In this document: one piece after another, positions 8,412-16,643 of the stretch | Position numbering within the stretch: the stretch's first letter is position 1 | Layout of the letters: every line of letters starts with the position of its first letter | NCBI RefSeq assembly: GCF_002993325.1 | Contig: NZ_PVNO01000022.1 | Span: forward strand, 62,001-126,000 | Direction of reading: 5' to 3' | Origin: Alteromonas gracilis | Lineage (GTDB): Bacteria; Pseudomonadota; Gammaproteobacteria; Enterobacterales; Alteromonadaceae | DNA length: 64,000 bases | Notes under the pieces: generated by a model | Database searches by the model: none | Told to the model about the DNA's origin: nothing | The model's input: only the letters and a program-made list of their open reading frames with translations | Made by a program: the position numbers and the translations under genes

Positions 8412-9461
8412 TTATTGTGGCTGACAAATTTCCAGTAAGGCCGATGGTTCGTCAACGCTGAGATATAAGGTATCCATTTGCTCAACAAAGGTCGCAAAAC
8501 CCGAGTGATACGTTTGTTCTGAAACAAAAGTAAGCTTAACGTTTGCGTTGCCTCTACCGAAATGGAAATGTTCTTGCGTCGAAGCTGCCGTCCAACTGCC
8601 TGTTTCTATTTGTTGAATGTTTGAAAGTGGAATAACGGTCATCCCCCACCATGAATTGTTCACCACGAGCTTATCTTTTATAAGATAGACTGAATAATGC
8701 TTGCTAACTCTGTAATTAGCAATAAACATCACGATAAGGTAAAACACCAAGGTTGCTACAACAATGGCAACTGTTTCACTCCACAGTGCAATGGCGAGAT
8801 AACTTGCATACGTTGCAATGACCAGGGCGATACATACGAGTGACACATGCCACCATTGTGCAGACCATAAACGCAGTTTTGTTAAAACGGGAACATGGTT
8901 TCTACTAAAACGAGGTATGGCGTAGTACCAACTAGCTGGCTCATGAGCAAACATAAGTGCCAGCTCTAGCTTCTTTGCTTCTTTAGACCCTTTTTCATAA
9001 ACATTATCACCTTCGTATTGTTCCAGCATATGTATTCGCGGGTCGCCAGAGAGCTTTCGAGCCCCCCACAGCGCTTTAACTATCGTTACCAGAAGGAGAA
9101 GCTCAATTACCATCAATACGGCAATAATCGGGTATTTAAGATAAGTAATGAACTCAAAGTAATAGGCTAACTGCTCAGGATAGTTATAGCGGGCGACCAA
9201 ACTACTTAAAGAAATAATGAGTAATAATTTCCATAGCGCTTGTTTGCCAATTTGGATGATCCAGAAATAATAAAGCGCAGGCAAAAAGACAAAATATGCC
9301 AACGTAACCAGTACGGTATTACGCCATTGTGTGTTTGCCCAAATACTTTTAAGGGAGAAGGTTATTTCAGGAAGGGTTGCAGGTAAAAATAACGTGCCCA
9401 CATGAAAGCAGACAGCAGCGACTATTAGAAAAGCGATTCGGTACTTAACGGGCTTACGCAT
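8412..9461 (-). CDS. Polytopic membrane protein with C-terminal PH-like domain
   Basis: I do not recognise this 349-residue protein. It shows an N-terminal transmembrane helix (residues ~8-28), two more around 45-90, a further one near 110-130, a cytoplasmic-looking charged middle (KLSGDPRIHMLEQYEGDNVYEKGSKEAKK), two helices around 205-255 and a C-terminal soluble part. That last part (YSVYLIKDKLVVNNSWWGMTVIPLSNIQQIE) resembles bacterial PH-like domains, where a short beta pattern precedes an isoleucine-rich strand. The start has a good ribosome site (AAGGA, seven bases before ATG). It is a single-gene unit flanked by repeat copies 3 and 4. Function unknown; a membrane-organising or stress role would be a guess. 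Confidence 0.7.
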   Translation of the reverse strand: MRKPVKYRIAFLIVAAVCFHVGTLFLPATLPEITFSLKSIWANTQWRNTVLVTLAYFVFLPALYYFWIIQIGKQALWKLLLIISLSSLVARYNYPEQLAYYFEFITYLKYPIIAVLMVIELLLLVTIVKALWGARKLSGDPRIHMLEQYEGDNVYEKGSKEAKKLELALMFAHEPASWYYAIPRFSRNHVPVLTKLRLWSAQWWHVSLVCIALVIATYASYLAIALWSETVAIVVATLVFYLIVMFIANYRVSKHYSVYLIKDKLVVNNSWWGMTVIPLSNIQQIETGSWTAASTQEHFHFGRGNANVKLTFVSEQTYHSGFATFVEQMDTLYLSVDEPSALLEICQPQ

Positions 9462-9587
9462 AATTCATCCTTGATGCGTTAAACAAGCTGGTTGAGAACC
9501 TAACCAGCGTTACGCTATACCATACTCGATATGTAGCAGCACCAAAAGAGTGAGTCGTAACAAAGGTGTAAGAAAATATTTAAGTAA

Positions 9588-9633
9588 TGGAGTCAGAGCA
9601 CATTGAGTAGTGAAGAAAATGTACTCTGACCCA
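9588..9633. repeat. TGGGGTCAGAGTAC hairpin repeat, copy 4 (degenerate)
   Basis: The left arm is TGGAGTCAGAGCACATT and the right arm AATGTACTCTGACCCA, so this copy has diverged at two or three positions but keeps the hairpin. It begins five bases past the stop codon of the leftward yiaA-like gene. Confidence 0.75.
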
Positions 9634-9638
9634 ATTTT

Positions 9639-10109
9639 TTAAGCGGCTTCTATATTTGTTGTGTCTTCATGCACTGTATCCGTGCTTCGGGTATCGCTTT
9701 TTGTTTGGCATGACTCGTCTGTAATTTGGCTGTCGCGTACGTTCTTTTGTACCGTGATGGCGGCAAACAGGCTAAGCGTAAACGCCATGCCAAAAAAGCC
9801 CTTCTCACTGAGTAAGAGTTCGGCGTTCAGCAATCCAATAACTAACAGTACTATTGCTGAACCGGTAGCTACTGCTGAAGCTAAAAAATATGCCTTGGTT
9901 GTAGGTACGCCTTCCATTTTATCGCGAACCGTTTTTTGTAAACTTACCACTGAAAATAGGCCAAATAACATAATGGTGAAGTAATAGCCTTTTTCGTTGA
10001 GGGCCATAGGCGCATTGTACAAGCCTATGAAATAAGCTCCTACGCCTACAATTAATGCTGCTAGTGACGCGATTCGAAATGCTTTCGTTGGTTTAATCTG
10101 AGTCTGCAT
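9639..10109 (-). CDS. YiaA/YiaB-family inner membrane protein
   Basis: This 156-residue protein carries two copies of the YiaAB two-helix domain. Each half has the pattern hydrophobic helix - NEKGYY/SEKGFF - second helix - QKTVRD/QKNVRD (about residues 10-65 and 75-130). It should have four transmembrane helices and a short polar tail rich in aspartate and threonine. The start at 10109 has GAGGA eight bases upstream; a longer frame to 10208 would run far into the previous gene. It overlaps the end of the DUF2145 gene by 17 bases, so it is probably translationally coupled. YiaA/B function is not established; the E. coli genes have been linked to envelope stress. Confidence 0.85.
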   Translation of the reverse strand: MQTQIKPTKAFRIASLAALIVGVGAYFIGLYNAPMALNEKGYYFTIMLFGLFSVVSLQKTVRDKMEGVPTTKAYFLASAVATGSAIVLLVIGLLNAELLLSEKGFFGMAFTLSLFAAITVQKNVRDSQITDESCQTKSDTRSTDTVHEDTTNIEAA

Positions 10110-10929
10110 TGTTAAATTCCTCGATAATAGTTGTCTCACCGTTACTCGCAAAAATAACTGCCTTTTCAGATAAATCGTATTTCTGCATGTAATGGGCAAG
10201 GCTTCCAAAGGTTGTTGTTTCTACTTTGCGACCGTGATCTGACAGGGTTAAGCCATCGCTGAACATACTTGCTAATCCAAGTTTAGCGCGGCTCATGTTT
10301 ACTTTTTGCGCAGAAAAATGGGCCTTTGCATTTACCTTTAGCTGCGCGATATCAGTGGTTGAATAAATTGCCGCGTTCAAAACATCTAGTGTGTATTCCG
10401 TGCAGTTTTGACGTTTACTATTAAACGGGTTTGCCACTACCGAATATTGAGGATTGTGAAGCAGCTTAGCTTTGTCATCGCGATATAGATTTACCAACGC
10501 TTGCTGTACTTCTGCTGAAGGAATAATTATTCCTGCTTCCAGTGCATATGCGCCCCAGAAGAAATCAACAGGATAGTCAGTAATCAAATGACTTTTGCCC
10601 TGCTCTTCAGCATCTTGATATAAATTGTGTATGGCATAACCCTTCGCCGTATCGCCGTTACTTAGCTGAATACTTGAGTAAATAGCGATTGCGGTATGGG
10701 TAAAGCGAATACCTTTCGGCATATCATCAATTGGTCTGCCACGTCTGGCAATGATAAATGCCCGAGCCCCTTCACCTGCCGCATACTTTTCCACACTCTT
10801 TGAAAAAGTTGCGATCGCTTCTGGCGTAAAAGAGGGCTTACCATGCTGCTGGCTCCCCGCGTATACGTCTTGAATACCACACATCAATAGTACAAGGGCA
10901 AACCCGATTGAAGTTATGTAGGTTTTCAT
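10093..10929 (-). CDS. DUF2145 exported protein
   Basis: This 278-residue protein matches the DUF2145 family as I recall it: FTHTAIAIYS, GYAIHNLYQ, DYPVDFFWGAY, GIIIPS and NPFNSKRQNCTEYTLDVLN in order. A signal peptide is present (residues 1-25, ending VYAGS). The conserved histidine (FTH) and cysteine (QNC) recall the layout of permuted NlpC/P60-like cysteine hydrolases, which would suit a periplasmic peptidase or amidase, but this is inference. It is the middle gene of a three-gene operon, seven bases downstream of a small exported protein and overlapping yiaA. Enzymatic activity has not been shown for the family to my knowledge. Confidence 0.8.
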   Translation of the reverse strand: MKTYITSIGFALVLLMCGIQDVYAGSQQHGKPSFTPEAIATFSKSVEKYAAGEGARAFIIARRGRPIDDMPKGIRFTHTAIAIYSSIQLSNGDTAKGYAIHNLYQDAEEQGKSHLITDYPVDFFWGAYALEAGIIIPSAEVQQALVNLYRDDKAKLLHNPQYSVVANPFNSKRQNCTEYTLDVLNAAIYSTTDIAQLKVNAKAHFSAQKVNMSRAKLGLASMFSDGLTLSDHGRKVETTTFGSLAHYMQKYDLSEKAVIFASNGETTIIEEFNNADSD

Positions 10930-10936
10930 GTGTAAC

Positions 10937-11341
10937 CTACCGCTTAGTGTTAGTTGTAGTCGTGATCACTTTGGTTTTAGTAGTAACCACTTGGTTCGGG
11001 GCTGGATCGGCGGTAATTATGGTTTCGGTTATTACCAAAGGTTGGTTACTCGCCACGGAAGACTGATGGCTTGCCTGATGAAGGTTGCGAGCACTTTCAT
11101 TCACCGCGCTTTCTACCACCGCGCTTCCGGCAACAACAGCACTTCCAGTCAATACCACCGGTACTGCTACGACCGCACTTGCTACCGAAGCGGTTGTCGC
11201 CAAGCCTTCAGAAGCAGCTAATGCACTGTGCTTACTGGCTTTGCCGCTATGGTCAAAAGAGTCATCCGCCATTGCAGAGTGGGTAAAAAGCGCACTACTT
11301 AATAGTGCAGTTAACATCAATGTTGAACGTGTATTTTTCAT
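10937..11341 (-). CDS. Small exported low-complexity protein
   Basis: This 134-residue protein has a clear signal peptide (LMLTALLSSALFTHSAMA|DD). The mature part is very rich in alanine, serine, valine and threonine: a histidine/serine segment, a glycine-alanine-valine hydrophobic stretch (residues ~45-80) and a threonine/lysine tail (TTKTKVITTTTNTKR). The hydrophobic stretch could be a membrane-interacting segment. The ribosome site is strong (AGGAG, seven bases from ATG). It heads the operon with DUF2145 and YiaA/B. I recognise no named family; a small partner of the DUF2145 protein is plausible. Confidence 0.65.
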   Translation of the reverse strand: MKNTRSTLMLTALLSSALFTHSAMADDSFDHSGKASKHSALAASEGLATTASVASAVVAVPVVLTGSAVVAGSAVVESAVNESARNLHQASHQSSVASNQPLVITETIITADPAPNQVVTTKTKVITTTTNTKR

Positions 11342-11472
11342 ATCACTTGCTCCTAGTTTGTTAAGGCAAGACGTGCCTGAACACTTTCTACACTAGAACC
11401 AAGAATAAATTTCGTAAACCAAAATGATTAATGTAGTATTAAATTACACCACAAGTATAAGAAAGTAATACC

Positions 11473-12207
11473 ATGAGCCAAATTAGCCTTGTGTACGACA
11501 CCTTAAAACAATGCTTACGGGAACAGCGACTCACCTACAAGCAGCTTGCAGAGGCGCTCGATGTTAGCGAAGCGAGTGTGAAGCGTAACTTTTCGTTGCA
11601 GGCGTTCAGCCTTGATAAGTTAGAGCAAATTTGTGAATGTTTAAACCTGTCGTTAAGCGATCTATTTAGTCTTTCACAAAAACAGCAGGAGAAGATTTCA
11701 GAGCTGTCTGAACAGCAAGAAATGGAACTGCTTGCTAACCCTAAGTTACTGCTTGCTGCAGTATGTGTTAGAGACGGCTGGCGCTTTTCTGAACTTATCC
11801 AACATTACGATATTGATGAAGTAGAAGGCATTAAGCTAATGACAACCCTTGATAGGCTTAAGCTTATCGAACTGTTGCCGAACAACCATTATAAGCTGCT
11901 TATTGCACAGGATTTTCGCTGGATCCCTGGAGGCCCGCTTGAGAAGTTTATGGAACAAGAGGTCATGGTGAAGTTTATGGACCCAAAGAAGAACGAACCT
12001 TGGATGTTCCGTTTTTATTTGCGCGGCCGCTATTCTCAGACCTCGGTTTCGATTATTCAGCGGCGCCTAGAGCAGCTTAGGCAAGAAGCAGCTAAGCTCA
12101 GCAGCGAAGATAATGCCCTGCCAATTGAAGAACGCCAGCACATTGGTCTTTTAATGGCTATGCGGCCATGGGAACCCTCTCTATTTGAAAACATGAAGCG
12201 AAAATAA
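11473..12207 (+). CDS. XRE-family transcriptional regulator
   Basis: The N-terminus is a Cro/C1-type helix-turn-helix (residues ~10-65: LTYKQLAEALDVSEASVKR and DKLEQICECLNLSLSDLFSL). The remaining ~180 residues are a conserved-looking alpha-helical region with no recognised ligand domain. A second winged-helix-like portion may be present around residues 90-140 (FSELIQHYDIDEVEGIKLMTTLDRLKLIELL). It is transcribed divergently from the DUF2145 operon, so that operon is a likely target. Repeat copy 5 follows immediately and carries a T run, so it probably serves as its terminator. Confidence 0.8.
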   Translation: MSQISLVYDTLKQCLREQRLTYKQLAEALDVSEASVKRNFSLQAFSLDKLEQICECLNLSLSDLFSLSQKQQEKISELSEQQEMELLANPKLLLAAVCVRDGWRFSELIQHYDIDEVEGIKLMTTLDRLKLIELLPNNHYKLLIAQDFRWIPGGPLEKFMEQEVMVKFMDPKKNEPWMFRFYLRGRYSQTSVSIIQRRLEQLRQEAAKLSSEDNALPIEERQHIGLLMAMRPWEPSLFENMKRK

Positions 12208-12211
12208 AAGC

Positions 12212-12260
12212 AATGGGGTCAGAGTACATTTCATAGAAATGTACTCTGACCCCATTTTTT
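12212..12260 (+). repeat. TGGGGTCAGAGTAC hairpin repeat, copy 5, acting as terminator
   Basis: AATGGGGTCAGAGTACATTT pairs with its perfect complement across a short loop (12212-12256) and is followed by six T. It sits between the convergent XRE gene (stop at 12207) and NCS1 permease gene (stop at 12263), so it fits a terminator in both directions. Confidence 0.88.
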
Positions 12261-12262
12261 GG

Positions 12263-13762
12263 TTAGGAGGCGCTTTTTGCCTGCATGATGACGGGTACTC
12301 TGTTGGACAGCAGTAGGTAAACAATGCTGGCAATGATTAACCCTACAAACCATGCGTAGGCATACAGCGTATCGAAAATGGCTGGTACGCTGTCTACAAA
12401 ACCTGCGGCGTGCAAAAAGCCGGGGATATTAGGTAAAATACCAATAATAAGTGCAGCCACACCCGCCATGTTCCAACCGTTGTTCGCACCGTATTCGCCA
12501 GAGTGTTGAAACAGCGCATCGATGTTTAACGTCGATTTTCTTAAGATGAAATAGTCGGCAATTAGAATACCTGCGATTGGGCCGAGTAGCGCTGAGTATC
12601 CAGTAAGCCATGTAAATAAATATCCACCGGCGGTTTCAAGCAGCTTCCAAGGGAAAATAGCCACACCTATCCCCGCGGTAATGTATCCTCCCATTTTGAA
12701 GCTTATTTTAGACGGTGCCACATTCGAAAACCCGTAGGCCGGAGCCACCATATTCGCAGCTAAGTTGGTGGTCAAAGTCGCAAGCGCTAGGGCTGCAAGA
12801 GCAAACACAACGCCAACACCGCCCATTCTGCCTGCAAGGGCAACTGGGTCCCAAATAGCTTCACCGTAAATGGTTACGGTTGCCGACGTTACCGCTACGC
12901 CAATGAAGGCAAACAGTGCCATAGGTAATGGCAAGCCAATAGCTTGGCCTAACATTTGATCTTTTTGTGATTTAGCAAAGCGAGTGAAATCGGGAATATT
13001 TAATGCCATGGTTGCCCAAAAGCCCACCATAGATGTAAGACCTGCGAAAAAAGCAGACCAAAACTGCCCTTCTTTAGCGCCCCCTTCGACAAATTGAGAT
13101 GGCGTAGATAACATAGCGCCAAATCCACCGGCATTGATATATGCCCAAGCAAGAAGCGCTAAGCCCATTAAGATCAAAAATGGTGCAGCAAAAGTTTCAA
13201 GCCAACGAATAGATTCAGTGCCGTGCTTAATGAAAACTAAGTGCATTGCCCAAAAAGCAAAGAAGCACAGGGTTTGGGTAATATCTATACCTAAAAATGG
13301 CAGCGCCTGCCCCACAAATGCGTCGCCGCTCACGCTATTCAAGATAACGTAAATGGCACTGCCGCCAACCCAAGTATTAATGCCAAACCACCCGCATGCA
13401 ACAAGTCCTCGGGCCAAAGCAGGAATTTTTGCGCCTTTGGTGCCAAACGCGCTACGCAGTAATACAGGAAAAGGTAAGCCGTATTTAGCGCCCGCATGAC
13501 CAATTAACATCATTGGCACCAGCACAATAACGTTGCCTAACAGCACGGTAATCACAGCCTGGTACCAATTCATGCCTTCAGACACTAGTCCGGCAGATAA
13601 GAGGTATGTAGGTACACACACCACCATAGCGACCCATAATGCCGCATAATCTTTCCACCCCCAGGTTCTTGTTGCTTTACTGGTTGGCGCTAAATCTTCG
13701 TTCCATAAATCGCCATCGTAATGGGAAGGTTTTGTCATGGGTTGATTATTGGTGTTATCCAC
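12263..13762 (-). CDS. NCS1-family pyrimidine/hydantoin permease
   Basis: This is a nucleobase:cation symporter-1 protein with 12 predicted helices. Recognisable features are the GLPFPVLLRSAFG loop, ACGWFGINTWVGG in helix 3, and a PDFTRFAKS segment typical of cytosine, allantoin, uracil and hydantoin permeases. It lies at the end of the rut cluster, where E. coli has the unrelated NCS2 permease RutG, so it probably supplies uracil or thymine across the inner membrane. Several starts are possible (ATG at 13810, 13795 and 13738). The GTG at 13762 is chosen because AAGGA lies eight bases before it, while the ATGs lack a ribosome site. It probably has its own promoter, since 290 bases separate it from the TonB receptor gene. 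Confidence 0.85.
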   Translation of the reverse strand: MDNTNNQPMTKPSHYDGDLWNEDLAPTSKATRTWGWKDYAALWVAMVVCVPTYLLSAGLVSEGMNWYQAVITVLLGNVIVLVPMMLIGHAGAKYGLPFPVLLRSAFGTKGAKIPALARGLVACGWFGINTWVGGSAIYVILNSVSGDAFVGQALPFLGIDITQTLCFFAFWAMHLVFIKHGTESIRWLETFAAPFLILMGLALLAWAYINAGGFGAMLSTPSQFVEGGAKEGQFWSAFFAGLTSMVGFWATMALNIPDFTRFAKSQKDQMLGQAIGLPLPMALFAFIGVAVTSATVTIYGEAIWDPVALAGRMGGVGVVFALAALALATLTTNLAANMVAPAYGFSNVAPSKISFKMGGYITAGIGVAIFPWKLLETAGGYLFTWLTGYSALLGPIAGILIADYFILRKSTLNIDALFQHSGEYGANNGWNMAGVAALIIGILPNIPGFLHAAGFVDSVPAIFDTLYAYAWFVGLIIASIVYLLLSNRVPVIMQAKSAS

Positions 13763-14012
13763 GATCTCTTTCCTTGTTGAGTTTGTAGTGCGCATAGTGA
13801 CATTTAACAAACGTTGCTTATTGATAAAAAGTCGCTCTTCGCGAAGTCTTTTACTAACGTTTAACTTATTAAATGCAGCGTCTTTGCCTGTAAGACTAAA
13901 TGGAAAGCAAAAACACTGCCGTTTCGCGTGCTTTGATAAAGCTATACCTACATACCGTTTTGTACTTTTTAGTATCTCGGCTAGCCATACGTATTTTTTG
14001 AAGCTGGATATG

Positions 14013-14039
14013 GCGCTTTATTCAATAGGAATAAAGCGC
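14013..14039 (-). terminator. Hairpin after the TonB receptor gene
   Basis: GCGCTTTATT and AATAAAGCGC form a perfect 10-base-pair stem around a 7-base loop, 14 bases beyond the receptor stop codon. There is no strong T run on the leftward transcript, so termination may be weak or the hairpin may stabilise the mRNA. Confidence 0.5.
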
Positions 14040-14052
14040 ATTACTACTCAAA

Positions 14053-16371
14053 TTAAAAATTACGCCTTGCCGTTACGCCATAGGTTCTTGGCTTCGCATA
14101 GGATATTTGGCTGGTCCCATAAAAGCCCGTCACGTCAAAGCCAATCAGTTCATGGTCAGAGTCAAACAGGTTATCTACGTAAGCGGCTAGGCTCCATTTG
14201 TCTTGCCCATCTACCCAGGTTAAGCGTGCATCCGCCGTGGCGTAGCTATCAATTTGATGAGCGGTAAAATTACGCGCGTTGTGAAAGGTTTCTGATTGAT
14301 AGCTAGCTGACAATTGCGCTGCCATATTGCCGTTAAAGGCATCCCAGTTATAGCGAAGCATGGCGGACGCCTGATATTCGGGGGTAAATGGCGGAGTAGT
14401 ATCGGCAAAATAACCTGAAGCCACTTCCAAATCTTCAACCACTGCATCGGTATACGAGAAGTTAACCATTACATCTAAGCTATCTGTCGGCGTTAAAAAC
14501 ACTTCTAGCTCTACCCCACTAAACGAAGCCTCTTCGTTAGTTACAACGCCTGCGTTATTCACCCATGAAAACGACTGATAATCGCTGTAATCATAGTAAA
14601 ATACGTTAGCATTAAATACGCCGCTTCCCTGCATAAAGCTGTGCTTTAGGCCAGCTTCGTAAGAAGTAAGCTCTTCAGGTTCATAAAAGCTAAAGCTGCC
14701 AAATAGAGGCGCATTGAAACTCCCCGCTTTCACGCCGCGATTGATACCTGCGTAATACAAACTATTACCCACGCTGTATTCCAGCTGAAGCTTCGCCGAC
14801 CATAAGTTTTGATCGTTACTTTGCTCTGTAAATTCTAACGAAGGGGTGCGGGTGTCAATCTCAATAATTCGGTCGTTAGTGTTCTCGTTCTGATAAACAT
14901 TCCCCACAAAATCTTTGTTTTCTCGGGTGTAGCGAAGGCCACCGACTAATACCAAGTCATCAGTTAAGCTATAGTCTACTTGCCCAAATGCGGAGTAAGA
15001 CTCGGTTTCAAGCGCCACTAAGGTATTATTCTCTTCACCGCCTAAGAAAAAGGTAGTGGGTGAACCCGCCAAGCCTTGGCTGTAATCAGTATCGATAGAA
15101 AGATAATACAGCCCTCCAACCCACTTTAAATCTGCGGTTTCACCTGAGAAACGAAGCTCTTGGCTAAACTGCTCAATGGTGCTGTTAGATTGGAAAATAA
15201 GTTCTGGTGACGCAGTTTGGTCAGAATCAAGACCAACAGTTCGCTTGAACTCTTTATAATCTGACATGGCAAAGAAATCGAAGCTTTCAAAGGCATAGTC
15301 TAATGTTGCCGCCAGGCCTTTTGATTTGATTTTGTTTTGATCGTCGAAGGCGAAGTCTTTGTTTACCTTATTACCCGAACCGTCAGGGTCGAAGTTACCG
15401 TTGAAGTCACCACCTTGTACTGGGCGGAAGGGGTCACCATTGAAATTACCATCTACGCACACGCCTGCTTGAATTGTGTCGCAGCCAAGCGGGTCGTCAG
15501 CAGCGTAAATAACGTCAATCACATTGCCGTCGGCATCTTTTATTTCAGTGGTATTCACCACTTGATAAGGGCCTTCGCTTTTGGTGGTATCAGACCAGTT
15601 ACCGCTCAAAAGCAACGAGCCTTCTTCGCCAATATCAAACATCAGCTGAGCACGAAACGCTTTAGTGTCGTCGTTGTAGCCGTCTTCACCACCGCCTACT
15701 GAACCTAAACGAGTATCGGGTGCTGCCCCGTCTTCGTAAATGTTTTCGAGTATTTCACCTTGCTGATTGGTAAACCCTGAAAAACGGCCATAAATACCAT
15801 CTGCTATCTCGCCAGATATCGCCCCTTCGAAGCGATATTGTTCAAAGCGCGCGGCAGTAAATTCTGCGTAGCCTTCTGTATCGGCAGTGGGCTTTGCGGT
15901 GACCGTATTTACCAGTCCACCTGTGGCATTTCTTCCAAATAATGTTCCCTGTGGACCTTTAAGAATTTCGATGCGAGCGACATCAAATAAGCCAAAGGTT
16001 TGCGCTTGGGTACTGGCTAAATAGCCTCCATCCACATACACGGCCACGGGGGCCTCAGCTAAATCGGCGTAGTCGTTTTGCACCACGCCTCGAATATTGA
16101 AGATGGCACGCTGACCACCGATATCACCGGCCAACGACACGCCAGGGGTAAATGCGATAAGCTCAGTACTACTTTCAAGGCCTAAAGCCTCTAGTTGTTC
16201 CCCTGAGAAAGCGGTAATGGCGATGCCCACATCGCTAATGTTCTCGTTGCGCTTTTGCGCGGTAACTTCAATACTTTCCCAAACATTCTCTGCAGCAAAG
16301 GCCGCTGGCGTACTTAACGCCATAGCTACGGTTAACGCCAGCAGACGCTTGTGTGTGTTTAACGTATGCAT
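14053..16371 (-). CDS. TonB-dependent receptor of the rut locus
   Basis: This 772-residue outer-membrane receptor has a signal peptide (residues 1-27), a plug domain (~35-150: IEVTAQKRNENISDVGIAI, then FNIRGVVQNDY and LKGPQGTLFGRNATGG) and a C-terminal barrel ending in the typical phenylalanine (VTARRNF). The early VTAQKR segment is a probable TonB-box region. It belongs to the iron-complex-receptor-like group that in Alteromonadales often carries non-iron substrates. It is directly downstream of rutABCDEF-mmsA and upstream of an NCS1 permease, so it probably brings pyrimidines or a larger pyrimidine-containing compound through the outer membrane. That specificity is inferred from context only. 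Confidence 0.88.
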   Translation of the reverse strand: MHTLNTHKRLLALTVAMALSTPAAFAAENVWESIEVTAQKRNENISDVGIAITAFSGEQLEALGLESSTELIAFTPGVSLAGDIGGQRAIFNIRGVVQNDYADLAEAPVAVYVDGGYLASTQAQTFGLFDVARIEILKGPQGTLFGRNATGGLVNTVTAKPTADTEGYAEFTAARFEQYRFEGAISGEIADGIYGRFSGFTNQQGEILENIYEDGAAPDTRLGSVGGGEDGYNDDTKAFRAQLMFDIGEEGSLLLSGNWSDTTKSEGPYQVVNTTEIKDADGNVIDVIYAADDPLGCDTIQAGVCVDGNFNGDPFRPVQGGDFNGNFDPDGSGNKVNKDFAFDDQNKIKSKGLAATLDYAFESFDFFAMSDYKEFKRTVGLDSDQTASPELIFQSNSTIEQFSQELRFSGETADLKWVGGLYYLSIDTDYSQGLAGSPTTFFLGGEENNTLVALETESYSAFGQVDYSLTDDLVLVGGLRYTRENKDFVGNVYQNENTNDRIIEIDTRTPSLEFTEQSNDQNLWSAKLQLEYSVGNSLYYAGINRGVKAGSFNAPLFGSFSFYEPEELTSYEAGLKHSFMQGSGVFNANVFYYDYSDYQSFSWVNNAGVVTNEEASFSGVELEVFLTPTDSLDVMVNFSYTDAVVEDLEVASGYFADTTPPFTPEYQASAMLRYNWDAFNGNMAAQLSASYQSETFHNARNFTAHQIDSYATADARLTWVDGQDKWSLAAYVDNLFDSDHELIGFDVTGFYGTSQISYAKPRTYGVTARRNF

Positions 16372-16643
16372 GTTTTACTCTCGTTTATAGTTCTTTTTAA
16401 CAAGCCTTGCGGCGGTGTTGTCCCGATATTTTTATAAGAGTAACGGTCGACGTGAACTGCTTATCGATTGCCACTGGGGTGCAAACCTAAGACAGGACTG
16501 GAGAGGAACTGTCAAAGGCTTGCGGTTTTAAATTGTTATTATTGATGGCGTAGCTTTTTATATTTACCGCCAGTGAATATTTACTGTCCTAGCTAAAGAC
16601 ATTAATAAACTGGCTGCATGTCATTGTTTACGAATATGGTTAG

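Noticed and set aside
12212-12260. Phage or integron attachment site
   Set aside because: The same hairpin occurs six times with varied interiors and without integrase genes, so a repeat family is the better explanation.
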